Assembly (NCBI GenBank): GCA_000721375.1
Contig: JOGW01000021.1
Span: 1-64,000 of the forward strand
From: Streptomyces sp. NRRL B-3428
GTDB taxonomy: Bacteria > Actinomycetota > Actinomycetes > Streptomycetales > Streptomycetaceae
Direction: 5' to 3'
Length of the DNA stretch: 64,000 bases
Shown: piece after piece, positions 16,011-25,353 of the stretch
Position numbering within the stretch: the stretch's first letter is position 1
How the letters are laid out: each line of letters opens with the position of its first letter
The notes under the pieces: model-generated
Seen by the model: the letters and a program-made list of their open reading frames with translations, nothing else
What the model was told of the DNA's origin: nothing
Databases searched by the model: none
Made by a program: the position numbers and the translations under genes

Positions 16011-17431
16011 GGGCGTACTACCTGGGTCATTTCTGCGTCGGGGTTGGCGGCCGGGGCCGGTGCGGGCCGGCGCGCGGTGTCGCTGATACGGATCAGGATG
16101 CCGACGAGCGCCCAGTTGGCGATCACGGAGGAACCACCGGCCGCGAGCCACGGCATGGTCATGCCGGTCAGCGGGATGAGGCCCATGACGCCGCCCGCGA
16201 CGACGAAGATCTGCAGGGCGAAGGCGCCGGACAGACCCGCGGCGAAGAGCTTGCCGAACGGGTCGCGTGCGGCCAGGGCCGTACGCACACCGCGCTCGAT
16301 GATCAGGCCGTAGATGACCAGGAAGGCCATGACGCCCGCGAGGCCGAGCTCCTCGCCGACGGTGGCGAAGATGAAGTCGGCGTTGGCGGCGAAGCCGATG
16401 AGGTCGGAGTTGCCCTGGCCCAGGCCGGTGCCGAGGACGCCGCCGGAGCCGAAGGCCATGATCGACTGGCCGATCTGCTCACAGGCGCCTGAGGTGGCGT
16501 AGCAGCCGAAGGGGTCGAGCCAGGCGTCCACACGGGCCTGCACGTGACCCGCGGTCGAAGCCACACCGACCGCGCCGACCACCGACATCAGCAGACCGAT
16601 GACGATCCAGCTGGTGCGCTCGGTGGCGACGTACAGCATCACGACGAACATGCCGAAGAACAGCAGCGACGTACCGAGGTCGTTCTCGAAGACCAGGATG
16701 AGCAGGGACACCGCCCAGATCACCAGGATCGGGCCGAGGTCGCGGCCGCGCGGCAGGTACAGGCCCATGAAGCGGCGGCTGGCGAGCGCGAGGGCGTCGC
16801 GCTTGACCATCAGATAGCCGGCGAAGAAGACGGCGATGACGATCTTCGCGAACTCACCGGGCTGGATGGAGAATCCGCCGACCCGGATCCAGATCTTCGC
16901 GCCGAAGACATCCGTGCCGACGCCCGGCACGAGCGGCAGGAGCAGCAGGAACAGGGCGAAGACCATGGAGATGTACGTGTAGCGCTGCAGGACTCGGTGG
17001 TCCTTGAGCAGCAGTAGTACGCCGACGAACATCGCGATGCCGACCGCGGAGTACATCAGCTGGTTGGGGGCCGCCGGGTTGAACGCGCCGAACGCGTTCT
17101 TCTGCAGGGCCTGCAGCCGCTCCGACTGGTCCAAGCGCCAGATCAGCACAAGACCGAGCCCGTTGAGCAGCGTCGCCAGCGGCAGCAGCAGCGGATCGGC
17201 GTACGGCGCGAACTTGCGCACCACGAGGTGGCCGACGGCGGCGAGCAGGCCGAGGCCCAGGCCGTAGCCGATCATGCCGGTGGGCATCGTGCCGTCGATC
17301 GCGAGACCGACATTGGCGTACGCGAAGATCGGGATGAGCACGGCGAAGACGAGCAGGGCGAGTTCCGTGTTGCGCCTGCTCGGTGCGCCGATGGCGCCGA
17401 TCGTCGAAGTGTGTGTCGTACTGCTGCTCAT
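16007..17431 (-). CDS. rodA: SEDS-family peptidoglycan polymerase RodA/FtsW
   Basis: 474 aa from the ATG at 17431. About ten membrane helices. Typical SEDS motifs are FVENDLGTSLLFFG-like (here ILVFENDLGTSLL), FAANADFIFATVGEELG and GLIPLTGMTMPWLAAGGSS. It polymerises lipid II glycan strands and is coupled to PbpA, with which it overlaps. In actinobacteria this origin-proximal copy is named rodA, with a separate ftsW elsewhere in the dcw cluster. The C-terminus is a short Ala/Pro cytoplasmic tail. Confidence 0.93.
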   Translation of the reverse strand: MSSSTTHTSTIGAIGAPSRRNTELALLVFAVLIPIFAYANVGLAIDGTMPTGMIGYGLGLGLLAAVGHLVVRKFAPYADPLLLPLATLLNGLGLVLIWRLDQSERLQALQKNAFGAFNPAAPNQLMYSAVGIAMFVGVLLLLKDHRVLQRYTYISMVFALFLLLLPLVPGVGTDVFGAKIWIRVGGFSIQPGEFAKIVIAVFFAGYLMVKRDALALASRRFMGLYLPRGRDLGPILVIWAVSLLILVFENDLGTSLLFFGMFVVMLYVATERTSWIVIGLLMSVVGAVGVASTAGHVQARVDAWLDPFGCYATSGACEQIGQSIMAFGSGGVLGTGLGQGNSDLIGFAANADFIFATVGEELGLAGVMAFLVIYGLIIERGVRTALAARDPFGKLFAAGLSGAFALQIFVVAGGVMGLIPLTGMTMPWLAAGGSSVIANWALVGILIRISDTARRPAPAPAANPDAEMTQVVRP

Positions 17432-17453
17432 GCTCTGCGGGCCCCCTGCGCCC

Positions 17454-18935
17454 CTAATTCTTGTCGCAGTTGCCCACCAGCTGCTGCTCCTCTTCGGAGA
17501 GGCTGGGGCCGGGCGTGGGCGAGGGCGCCTTGGAGGCGCTCTGGTTCTTGGCACCGCCGTCGGTGCCGCCGGCTTCGCCCTCGCCGGTCTGCGCGTTGTT
17601 CGCGTCCTCGGCGTCGCGCTGCTCTTTCTGCTTCTTGCAGGCGGAGGCCTGGGTGCCGAGATCCGCGATCTTCTTGTTGGCCTCGGTGAGACCGCCCGCG
17701 GCGATCGTCGACTCGACCTGCTTGCGCTGGTACGGCGGCAGGTACTTGAGCTCGATCTCCGGGTGGTCCTTCTCCACGTCGGACAGGCTGACCCAGGCGA
17801 GGTCCTGGCTGATGCCGCGGTAGAGCGCGACATGACCGTCATTGGCCCCGACGTAGTACTGCGTCTGCGTCCAGCGGTAGCCCGCGTACAGACCGCCGCC
17901 GATGACGGCGAGCGCGAGCGTCAGATAGAGCGATCTCTTGATCCACTTACGGCCACCGCGTTTGACGAAATCCTCGTCGCTGTACCCCCCGAAGCCGCCC
18001 TCGGGTGCGTACGCGTCGGGCTCACCGGATCCGGGCGGGCCGAAGCCGCCGCCTCCGTGCGCCTGCGGCGGAACGGGACGGCCGAGGCCCGCGGCGCGTC
18101 CTGCCGGGGTCTGCATGGCGCCGTTGTCCTGCAGCTGTTGCTGCTGGTTCTCGGCCACGGCGCCCACGACGACGGGGGTGTCGGTGATGTGCCCGGCGAG
18201 GGTGTCATTGCCGTCGATGTCGAGGACATCGGCCACGATGCACGTGATGTTGTCGGGGCCGCCGCCGCGCAGCGCGAGCTGGATCAGCTCCTGCACGGTG
18301 GCCTGCGGGCCCTGGTAGCTCGCGAGGGTCTCCTCCATGGTCTGGTGCGAGACCACACCGGAGAGGCCGTCGGAGCAGATCAAGTACCGGTCGCCGGCGC
18401 GTACTTCACGGATGGAGAGGTCGGGCTCGACGTGGTCGCCGCTGCCGAGCGCGCGCATGAGCAGCGAGCGCTGCGGGTGCGTGGTCGCCTCGTCCTCGGT
18501 GATCCGGCCCTCGTCGACCAGGCGCTGCACCCAGGTGTGGTCCTGGGTGATCTGCGTCAGGACACCGTCGCGCAGCAGGTACGCACGGGAGTCGCCGACG
18601 TGCACGAGGCCGAGTCGCTGACCGGTCCACAGGAGGGCGGTGAGTGTGGTGCCCATGCCCTCCAGCTGGGGGTCCTCCTCGACCATCACGCGCAGCTGGT
18701 CGTTGGCCCGCTGCACGGCGTCGCCGAGCGAGGTGAGGATGTCCGAGCCGGGGATGTCGTCGTCGAGCGCGACGATCGTGGAGATGACCTCCGAGGAGGC
18801 CACCTCGCCGGCGGCCTGGCCGCCCATGCCGTCGGCGATGGCGAGAAGGCGGGGACCGGCGTAACCCGAATCCTCGTTGCCTTCACGGATCATGCCTTTG
18901 TGCGATCCGGCGGCGAAGCGCAGCGACAGACTCAT
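17454..18935 (-). CDS. pstP: PP2C-family Ser/Thr phosphatase PstP
   Basis: 493 aa from the ATG at 18935 (GGGGCAGG upstream); another ATG at 18971 would add 12 residues. The PP2C domain occupies about 1-240 with metal-binding motifs GxNEDxG (E21, D22), AIADGMGG (D35), VGDSRAYL, CSDGLSG and GGPDNIT. A Gly/Pro-rich linker is followed by a membrane helix (about 340-358), an extracellular domain of about 90 aa and a Pro/Ser tail. It reverses the phosphorylation made by PknB and related kinases. It follows fhaB and precedes rodA in the operon. Confidence 0.94.
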   Translation of the reverse strand: MSLSLRFAAGSHKGMIREGNEDSGYAGPRLLAIADGMGGQAAGEVASSEVISTIVALDDDIPGSDILTSLGDAVQRANDQLRVMVEEDPQLEGMGTTLTALLWTGQRLGLVHVGDSRAYLLRDGVLTQITQDHTWVQRLVDEGRITEDEATTHPQRSLLMRALGSGDHVEPDLSIREVRAGDRYLICSDGLSGVVSHQTMEETLASYQGPQATVQELIQLALRGGGPDNITCIVADVLDIDGNDTLAGHITDTPVVVGAVAENQQQQLQDNGAMQTPAGRAAGLGRPVPPQAHGGGGFGPPGSGEPDAYAPEGGFGGYSDEDFVKRGGRKWIKRSLYLTLALAVIGGGLYAGYRWTQTQYYVGANDGHVALYRGISQDLAWVSLSDVEKDHPEIELKYLPPYQRKQVESTIAAGGLTEANKKIADLGTQASACKKQKEQRDAEDANNAQTGEGEAGGTDGGAKNQSASKAPSPTPGPSLSEEEQQLVGNCDKN

Positions 18936-19061
18936 GCGCACCTGCCCCGTCGACTCTGACTCCGGGTACATCCGCACAGCGCCCACCCTCCGGTCGGGAG
19001 CGCACACCTGCCCGCGACGCGGGTCTGGCCGGCTCGCTCGCTCCGCTCGCTCATTCTCGTA

Positions 19062-19583
19062 CTACTTCCGCAGCTCGATGACGGTCTTGCCGATGCGGAT
19101 CGGCGCGCCAAGCGGGATCGGTGTCGGGGTGGTCAGACGGGTCCGGTCGAGATACGTGCCGTTGGTGGACCCGAGATCCTCCACGATCCACTGGCCTGCC
19201 TGGCCCTGGTCCGGGTAGATCCTGGCATGCCTGCTCGACGCATAGTCGTCGTCGAGCACGATCGTCGAATCGTGCGCACGGCCCAGCGTGATCGTCTGGC
19301 CCTGAAGCGCGACGGTGGTGCCGGACAGGGTGCCTTCGGAGACGACCAGCTTGGTCGGAGCGCCACGGCGCTGGCGGCCGCCGGCGCTCTGCTGACGCGG
19401 CGGCGCCGGAGCGGCCTGCTGGCGGCCCTGCGCCGGGCGCGCGTCGGCCCCCCGCCGCGCACCGCGCTGCGTGACTCGTGTACCGAACAGGTCGCTACGG
19501 ATGACCTGGATGGCCACGAACACGAACAGCCACAGGACTGCCAGAAAGCACAGCCTCATGACCGTCAGGGTCAGCTCTGACAT
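19062..19583 (-). CDS. fhaB: FHA-domain protein FhaB (FipA)
   Basis: 173 aa. An N-terminal membrane helix (about 5-27), a basic Gln/Pro/Arg linker, and a C-terminal FHA domain (about 80-173) with LGRAHDSTIVLDD, SSRHARI and LGSTNGTYLD, the phosphothreonine-binding loop residues. FhaB couples PknB phosphorylation to the divisome (FipA in mycobacteria). It is followed by pstP after 126 nt and preceded by fhaA after 10 nt. Confidence 0.94.
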   Translation of the reverse strand: MSELTLTVMRLCFLAVLWLFVFVAIQVIRSDLFGTRVTQRGARRGADARPAQGRQQAAPAPPRQQSAGGRQRRGAPTKLVVSEGTLSGTTVALQGQTITLGRAHDSTIVLDDDYASSRHARIYPDQGQAGQWIVEDLGSTNGTYLDRTRLTTPTPIPLGAPIRIGKTVIELRK

Positions 19584-19593
19584 TGCCCCCGCT

Positions 19594-20421
19594 TCACCCT
19601 TCGGCTTGTCGGTAAATGATCGTCGTATTGCCCACGACGATCCGCGAGCCGTCGCGGAGCGTAGCGCGGGTGGTGTGCTGCCCGTCTACCACGATGCCGT
19701 TGGTAGACCCGAGATCCTGGATCGTCGAGGGCGTTCCGGTCCGGATCTCACAGTGCCGGCGCGATACGCCGGGGTCGTCAATCCGTACATCCGCCTCGGT
19801 ACTCCGGCCAAGAACCAGGGTCGGGCGGGAGATCTGATGGCGCTGGCCGTTGATCTCGATCCAGCGCCGCGTCTGGGCGCCGGGGAGCGGTCCTGCTCCG
19901 CCCTGCGGGCGAGCGGGCGCGGGGCCACGGCTGCCGCCGGGCGGCGGGGCCGCGGGCATCGGCGGGGCGGCGGCCGGCGGGTAGCCGTAACCGCCCTGCT
20001 GGGGTCTTGCGGGTGCGGGCGCCGCGGGGGCACCCGCCTGTGACGTGGACGACGCGAGCGTGCGGCTGCGTACCCGGTACAGACCCGTGTCCAGGTCGTC
20101 CGCCTTCTCCAGGTGCACCTTGATCGGGCCCATGAAGGTGTAGCGCTGCTGCTTCGCGTAGTCGCGCACCATGCCGGACAGCTCGTCGCCGAGTTGGCCC
20201 GAGTAGGGGCTCAGGCGCTCGTAGTCGGGCGGGCTGAGCTCCACGATGAAGTCATTGGGTACGACGGTCCGCTCGCGGTTCCAGATCGTCGCGTTGTTGT
20301 CGCACTCGCGCTGCAGAGCGCCCGCGATCTCGACCGGCTGGACCTCGGACTTGAACACCTTGGCGAAGGTGCCGTTGACCAGACCTTCGAGTCGCTGCTC
20401 GAACTTCTTCAGGACTCCCAT
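19594..20421 (-). CDS. fhaA: FHA-domain protein FhaA with DUF3662 domain
   Basis: 275 aa. An N-terminal DUF3662 domain (about 1-115, MGVLKKFEQRLEGLVNGTFAKVFKSEVQPVEIA in the family pattern), a Pro/Gly/Ala linker (about 125-185), and a C-terminal FHA domain with LGRSTEADVRIDDPGVSRRHCEI and LGSTNGIVVDG. It binds phosphorylated partners such as MviN/MurJ-type proteins in mycobacteria and restrains cell-wall synthesis. It is the first gene of the operon, with GGAGGAGG before the ATG. Confidence 0.95.
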   Translation of the reverse strand: MGVLKKFEQRLEGLVNGTFAKVFKSEVQPVEIAGALQRECDNNATIWNRERTVVPNDFIVELSPPDYERLSPYSGQLGDELSGMVRDYAKQQRYTFMGPIKVHLEKADDLDTGLYRVRSRTLASSTSQAGAPAAPAPARPQQGGYGYPPAAAPPMPAAPPPGGSRGPAPARPQGGAGPLPGAQTRRWIEINGQRHQISRPTLVLGRSTEADVRIDDPGVSRRHCEIRTGTPSTIQDLGSTNGIVVDGQHTTRATLRDGSRIVVGNTTIIYRQAEG

Positions 20422-20814
20422 GGGGCACCTCCTCCGTCGTTCCTGTCGTTGTGGTCTTCGTACCGCTTACTGATCGTATCCACGCGCCGGGAAATCGGCT
20501 GGTTCCCCTTCTCTGCCCTGCGCAGGGGTGTCGCCTCTCACAACGGCCGGGGCCGCCGGTTCGTGCCACGTCTGCGCGACTGCGTATCCGTATGTCCTCT
20601 ACCGGTCTTTACGGGGGTCGTCCCGTACTGGTTCGGTGCCCGCGCCTCCACGGATCGTAGAGGGGGGCCCTGGCCAGTGTCCCGCACTCGTGGCGTCGGC
20701 TCATGGGTGCTGGTGCCCGCACTTAAGGATGTGAATCCACCCTTCGCAGCGTGCTAATCTTTCGGATGTCGCCAGGCGGTCACACAAACCAGTGGGGCCC
20801 ACACAGACACTCAA
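20422..20814. other. Intergenic region between fhaA and tRNA-Leu
   Basis: 393 nt that must carry the promoter of the fhaA-pknB operon (minus) and that of tRNA-Leu (plus). TAATCT at 20755-20760 could be the tRNA -10 box; no good -35 is visible. No coding region with a credible start or recognisable product was found. Confidence 0.5.
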
Positions 20815-20897
20815 GCGCGAGTGGCGGAACGGCAGACGCGCTGGCTTCAGGTGCCAGTGTCCTTAGGGACGTGGGGGTTCAAATCCCCCCTCGCGCA
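20815..20897 (+). tRNA. tRNA-Leu (anticodon CAG)
   Basis: An 83-nt class II tRNA with acceptor GCGCGAG/CTCGCGC, a D-arm with GGCGGAAC, an anticodon stem CTGGC/GCCAG with loop TTCAGGT (anticodon CAG), a long variable arm, a TTCAAAT T-loop and discriminator A. CCA is not encoded. It decodes CTG, the main leucine codon here. The location next to fhaA is the same as in other actinobacteria. Confidence 0.95.
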
Positions 20898-20907
20898 CAG
20901 CAGTCGG

Positions 20908-20941
20908 AAAGCCCGGCATCGTGAAGACGATGCCGGGCTTT
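20908..20941 (+). terminator. Terminator after tRNA-Leu
   Basis: A 15-bp stem (AAAGCCCGGCATCGT at 20908-20922 with its complement at 20927-20941) with a GAAG tetraloop, ending in TTT. Confidence 0.88.
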
Positions 20942-21071
20942 CTGCTGTGCCCGGACGGCTTTCACCTGGGTGTGGGGCTTGTCACGCGGGCCTCGGGGGC
21001 GATGGGTGTTTCCCAGGTGTGAGGGTCTGCGTGCAAGGTGCGCGAGGCAACAGGGGTGGGCTGAGGTTCTG

Positions 21072-21695
21072 ATGGCAGGCAAGACGAGTTTGGTGACGGC
21101 TGTCGCCGTGGCGGGTGCGCTGGTTGCCGGGTGCGGATCCGGTTCCTCCTCGGATGCCGGTGGTGATCCGTCGGCATCCGCATCGGCTGGCCGGAAGTTC
21201 GACAAGGCGGCGGTCCGGACCGATCTCGTTGCCGCGGTGACGGCCGCAGGCCTCCCTGGGGATGTGAAGGCGGCCGGTCTGCCGGGGGATGCGGCCTCGG
21301 GGCAGAGTGCCGCGGCGGGGGTGAGCGAGCGGGAGAAGCTGGCGGCGCGCGTCGCCGACTGCACCGTCGACTGGGCGTCCTTTCCCTCCTCTCCCTCCTC
21401 GACCGCCTCGGCGGGGGGCGACGAGCTGCGCCGGAAGGTCGAGTCGATGCTCGACGGCCTCGCCGGCCGCGGCTGGAAGGAGAAGCGGCCGTTCGCGGAG
21501 TTGCCTGTCGGTGAGGGAGGGGTCGCGGCGGCCGGTATGTACAAGAAGCGGGGTTGGACCCTGCACGCGCGGTACTACGACCTGAAGGGCATGCGGATGG
21601 CTTCGGTCGGGGCCACGGAAGACGCGTGCGTGGCTGAGTTCAGCGAGGAGGAATTGGACCTTCTGGACAGCGGCGCCAGCGGCGGCAGCGGCTGA
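21072..21695 (+). CDS. Putative lipoprotein
   Basis: 207 aa from the ATG at 21072. A short lipoprotein signal ends ALVAGC with the lipidated Cys at 21, followed by a Ser/Gly/Asp linker. The remaining 150 residues show no family I recognise. They contain two Cys (ADCTVDW, EDACVAEF) that could form a disulfide, plus GRGWKEKRPFAELP. It is probably exported and membrane-tethered. It lies between tRNA-Leu and the AspT genes, on the same strand but 178 nt from them. Confidence 0.8.
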   Translation: MAGKTSLVTAVAVAGALVAGCGSGSSSDAGGDPSASASAGRKFDKAAVRTDLVAAVTAAGLPGDVKAAGLPGDAASGQSAAAGVSEREKLAARVADCTVDWASFPSSPSSTASAGGDELRRKVESMLDGLAGRGWKEKRPFAELPVGEGGVAAAGMYKKRGWTLHARYYDLKGMRMASVGATEDACVAEFSEEELDLLDSGASGGSG

Positions 21696-21873
21696 ACATG
21701 CGCGTCGTGGCGTGTGGGGGTTGTCACGCGGTGGGTTGATCGGTGGCGCTGCAGGAGGACCGAAAATCCTATCGGCGCGTACAGCAGCGCAAGTGTCCCG
21801 AGTGGGATTTATGTTGCACATATGGGACATATCTCTCACCTCGTAGCGCTCACGCGCACCGCCTGAGGCGCGC

Positions 21874-23553
21874 ATGGGCGTCATCAAGGACCATCCGGAA
21901 TTCGCGCTCTTCATCTCGCTCGCCCTCGGCTATCTCGTGGGCAAGATCAAGATCGGCCCCATCGTCCTGGGCGGCATCTGCGGCACGTTGATCGTGTCCT
22001 TGCTGCTCGGCGCGTGGACGAAGGCCGAGGTGTCCAACGATGTGAAGACGGTGTTCTTCGCGTTGTTCATCTTCGCGCTCGGCTACATGGCGGGGCCGCA
22101 GTTCTTCCGCAACCTCAACCGCAAGAGCCTGCGTTACTTCGCCCTGTGCGCCATCGAGGTCGTCTGTGTGCTCGCCATCGCGATCACCCTGGCCAAGGCC
22201 TTCGACCTGGACGTGGGTACGGCCGCGGGCATCCTCGCCGGCGCCGCCACCGAGTCCGCGGTCGTGGGTACGGCGACGGAGGCGATCGGCAAGCTCGGCG
22301 GGCTCACCCCGGACCAGGTCAGTGAGTACCAGGGGCATGTGGCCACCGCGTACACCGTCTGTTATCTGTTCGGCCTGGTCACGATCGTGCTCTACACCAG
22401 CCAGATCATGCCGCGACTGCTGCGCACCGATCTGCGGGAGTCCTCCCGCGAACTGTGGGAGCGGATGCGGGGCGGCTCCAAGTCGCTCGAGCACGACGAG
22501 CGGCCCGCGTTGCCCGGACTCGTCGGGCGTACCTACCTGGTGACCGCCGCGGACGGGCGGACCGTGGGCGACCTCGAGCGGTCCATGGACGGGCGGATCA
22601 CCGTCGAGCAGATCAAGCGCGGCAGCAAGGTGATCACCCCCGATCCCGAGCTCACGCTGACCCTGTCCGACCTGGTCCTGGTCGTGGGCCGGCGGGCCAA
22701 CGTGATCGACGCCGGGCGGGAGATCGGTGTGGAGACGCCGGGGGTACCCGGTATGGACTCGCCGCTGGCCACCACCCAGGTCGCCGTCACCGACAAGCAG
22801 GTTGAGGGCAAGGACCTCAACCAACTGCTCGTCGACAACCCCGAGTTCATCAAGGCCGGGGTGTACGTCACCGAGGTGCTGCGTGGTGACACGGTGATGC
22901 CCGCGAACGGCGACACCGTGGTGCACCGCGGCGACGTGCTGACGCTGACCGGTGCGCGCTCGGGTCTCGGCCGGCTCACCTCCAAGCTCGGCGCGGTCGT
23001 CAAGAACGACGCGACCGACTTCATCTACCTGGGGCTGGGTATCGCGGTCGGCTCGCTGATCGGCCAGATCTCGGTCCACCTCGGCGACGTACCGCTCTCG
23101 CTCGGCACCGGTGGCGGCTGTCTGATCTCGGGCCTGCTGTTCGGCTGGTTCCGCTCGCGCAAGCAGACCTTCGGCGCGTTCCCGCCGCAGGCCGCGACCA
23201 CGATCAAGGACATGGGCCTGGCGGTCTTCATCGCCTGTACGGGTCTGGTGTCGGGGCCGCAGGCCGGGCCGCTGCTCAAGGAGTACGGGGCGCTGCTGCC
23301 GTTCGCCGGTATCGCGATGGTGCTGATCCCCGCGACGCTCTCGCTGATCATCGGCCGCAAGCTCCTGAAGATCGAGACACCGTTGCTCATCGGTGCCATC
23401 GCGGGCCAGCAGTGCTCCACGCCCGCGATCACGGCGGTCACACAGACGGCACAGAGTTCCGTGCCGATGCTCGGCTACACGATCACGTACGCCCTCTCGA
23501 ACTTCCTTCTCCCGCTGACCGGTCCGGTGCTCGTCGGGATTCTCGGTGCGTAG
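21874..23553 (+). CDS. Aspartate:alanine exchanger family transporter (AspT-like), first copy
   Basis: 559 aa. AAEx/AspT layout: an N-terminal membrane half (about 1-185, five to six helices, with the family motif GAATESAVVGTATEAIG), a central cytosolic part with two TrkA-C-like domains (about 215-380), and a C-terminal membrane half (about 385-559, with GTGGGCLISGLLFGW and GAIAGQQCSTPAITAVTQ). Family members exchange aspartate in for alanine out. The encoding of a paralogue and an aspartate 4-decarboxylase downstream strongly supports this substrate pair. Confidence 0.9.
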   Translation: MGVIKDHPEFALFISLALGYLVGKIKIGPIVLGGICGTLIVSLLLGAWTKAEVSNDVKTVFFALFIFALGYMAGPQFFRNLNRKSLRYFALCAIEVVCVLAIAITLAKAFDLDVGTAAGILAGAATESAVVGTATEAIGKLGGLTPDQVSEYQGHVATAYTVCYLFGLVTIVLYTSQIMPRLLRTDLRESSRELWERMRGGSKSLEHDERPALPGLVGRTYLVTAADGRTVGDLERSMDGRITVEQIKRGSKVITPDPELTLTLSDLVLVVGRRANVIDAGREIGVETPGVPGMDSPLATTQVAVTDKQVEGKDLNQLLVDNPEFIKAGVYVTEVLRGDTVMPANGDTVVHRGDVLTLTGARSGLGRLTSKLGAVVKNDATDFIYLGLGIAVGSLIGQISVHLGDVPLSLGTGGGCLISGLLFGWFRSRKQTFGAFPPQAATTIKDMGLAVFIACTGLVSGPQAGPLLKEYGALLPFAGIAMVLIPATLSLIIGRKLLKIETPLLIGAIAGQQCSTPAITAVTQTAQSSVPMLGYTITYALSNFLLPLTGPVLVGILGA

Positions 23554-23619
23554 CCGCGGTAGCTGCGGCAACCGCTGTAACCGCGGCAGCTGTCGCCGCC
23601 GTCACAGAAAGCACGGTCG

Positions 23620-25323
23620 ATGATCGATTTCCTCAACCGGAACATCTTCCAGCCCCATCCGGAGCTCCTGGTGTTCCTCACGGTGGCGATCGGCTTCCTG
23701 TTCGGGAAGCTGCGCTACAAGGCGATCGCCCTCGGTGCGGTGACCGGGTGTCTGATCGTCGGGCTGATTCTCGGCGCCCAGTTCAAGATCACCATCGAGG
23801 GCACCGTGAAGAATCTGTTCTTCACGATGTTCCTGTTCGCGCTCGGCTACCGGGTCGGACCGCAGTTCTTCCAAGGGCTCAAGAAGGGCGGCATTCCGCA
23901 GCTCATCAATGCCGTCGTGGTCTGTGTGACCGGTCTGCTCGTGTGCTGGGCGTTCGTCTCCATGCTCGGATACGGGCCGGGGCTGAGCGCCGGGTTCCTG
24001 GGCGGCGCCCTGACCCAGTCCGCCGTGATCGGTGTCGCGCAGGACGCCATCGGCAACCTGCCCGGGCTGACTGCCGACCAGGTCAAGAACGAGCAGAACC
24101 TCGTCGCCGTCGGCTATGCCGTCTGCTATCCGCTCGGCACCATCTTCTGCGCCGTCCTGCTCGCCAACGTCCTTCCCAAGCTCTACCGCAAGGACCTGGC
24201 CGCCGAAGCGGCGCAGCTGGCGAAGGAGCTGGACGTACCCGCCGGGAATCCGGACCTCGGCGAGGGCTACTACGAGGTGGTGCTGCGCGCGTTCACCGTG
24301 CAGCGGCCCGATGTGGTGGGCCGCAGCGTGCAGGACTTCGAGCAGCAGCAGAAGGGGCTGGGGCGGCGGATCTACCTCACCAATGTGCGGCGGGGCGGGA
24401 AGGTCCTGGAGCACGATCAGCAACTCGTGCTGCACGAGGGCGACATCGTCGCCGTGAGTGCGCTGCGCGGGGACCTGGTCGCCTTCGACGCGCGTACGCA
24501 TATCGGGGCCGAAACCGATGACGCGGAGCTGCTCGGCTATCAGACCGAGACGCTGCACGTCATCGCGTCGGAGAAGGAGCAACTGGGTAAGACCGTCGCC
24601 GAGTTGCGCGCCGAGCCGTTCATGGTGGGCGTCTACATCGACAAGCTGTACCGGTCCGGGTCCGAATTCCCGTATCTGCTCTCGACGAAGATCGAACGCG
24701 GGGACACCCTCATCCTGACCGGACCGAAGCGGCTGGTCGATCCCGCGGGTGAGGCGATCGGCAAGCCGGTGCCGACCTCGTTCGCCACCGACATGATCTG
24801 GGTCGGGGCCGGGATCTTCCTCGGTGGCTGTATCGGCATTCCCGCGCTGACGGTCAGCGGTGTGCCGATCTCGCTGTCCACGTCCGGCGGTGCGCTGATC
24901 ATGGGCCTGGTCTTCGGCTGGATCCGCGGCAAGTACCCGACGTTCGGCAATGTGCCGCCGGGCGCGCAGTGGTTCATGGACACCCTCGGGCTCTGTCTGT
25001 TCATCGCCGTCGTCGGTCTGAACGCCGGTCCCAGCTTCACCTCCGGTCTGTCCTCGGCCGGTTGGGGGCTACTGGTCTGGGGCGCGGTGGCCACGGTGAT
25101 CCCGCTGATCGTCGGGTTCCTGGTCGGCCACTACATCCAGAAGATCCGCTTCCCGATCCTGATGGGCGTCCTGGCGGGCGGCCAGACGACCACGGCCGCG
25201 ATCGGGGCCATCAACGAACAGTCACGGTCCCAGGTGCCGACGCTCGGCTACACGGTCCCGTACGCCATCGCCAATGTGCTCCTGACGATCTGGGGCGCCG
25301 TCATCGTCCTGCTCCATCACTGA
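23620..25323 (+). CDS. aspT: Aspartate:alanine exchanger family transporter (AspT-like), second copy
   Basis: 567 aa, the same fold as the preceding gene but clearly diverged: a membrane half 1-180 with GGALTQSAVIGVAQDAIG, two TrkA-C-like domains (about 205-385), and a membrane half 390-567 ending with GVLAGGQTTTAAIGAINEQS. It starts 66 nt after the first copy and ends 30 nt before the decarboxylase gene, so the three are one operon. Which copy is the main aspartate:alanine antiporter cannot be told from sequence. The two may work separately or as a heteromer. Confidence 0.9.
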   Translation: MIDFLNRNIFQPHPELLVFLTVAIGFLFGKLRYKAIALGAVTGCLIVGLILGAQFKITIEGTVKNLFFTMFLFALGYRVGPQFFQGLKKGGIPQLINAVVVCVTGLLVCWAFVSMLGYGPGLSAGFLGGALTQSAVIGVAQDAIGNLPGLTADQVKNEQNLVAVGYAVCYPLGTIFCAVLLANVLPKLYRKDLAAEAAQLAKELDVPAGNPDLGEGYYEVVLRAFTVQRPDVVGRSVQDFEQQQKGLGRRIYLTNVRRGGKVLEHDQQLVLHEGDIVAVSALRGDLVAFDARTHIGAETDDAELLGYQTETLHVIASEKEQLGKTVAELRAEPFMVGVYIDKLYRSGSEFPYLLSTKIERGDTLILTGPKRLVDPAGEAIGKPVPTSFATDMIWVGAGIFLGGCIGIPALTVSGVPISLSTSGGALIMGLVFGWIRGKYPTFGNVPPGAQWFMDTLGLCLFIAVVGLNAGPSFTSGLSSAGWGLLVWGAVATVIPLIVGFLVGHYIQKIRFPILMGVLAGGQTTTAAIGAINEQSRSQVPTLGYTVPYAIANVLLTIWGAVIVLLHH

Positions 25324-25353
25324 TCCCCCACTCCAGTTAGGCCAGGAAACGCC

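Noticed and set aside
16007..17842. Extended N-terminus of RodA starting at 17842
   Set aside because: The extra 137 residues overlap pstP in another frame and are Ser/Arg-rich; the ATG at 17431 gives a normal SEDS protein.
21696..21873. Small gene upstream of the first aspT
   Set aside because: Frames here are short and without Shine-Dalgarno or similarity; the region looks like a promoter.
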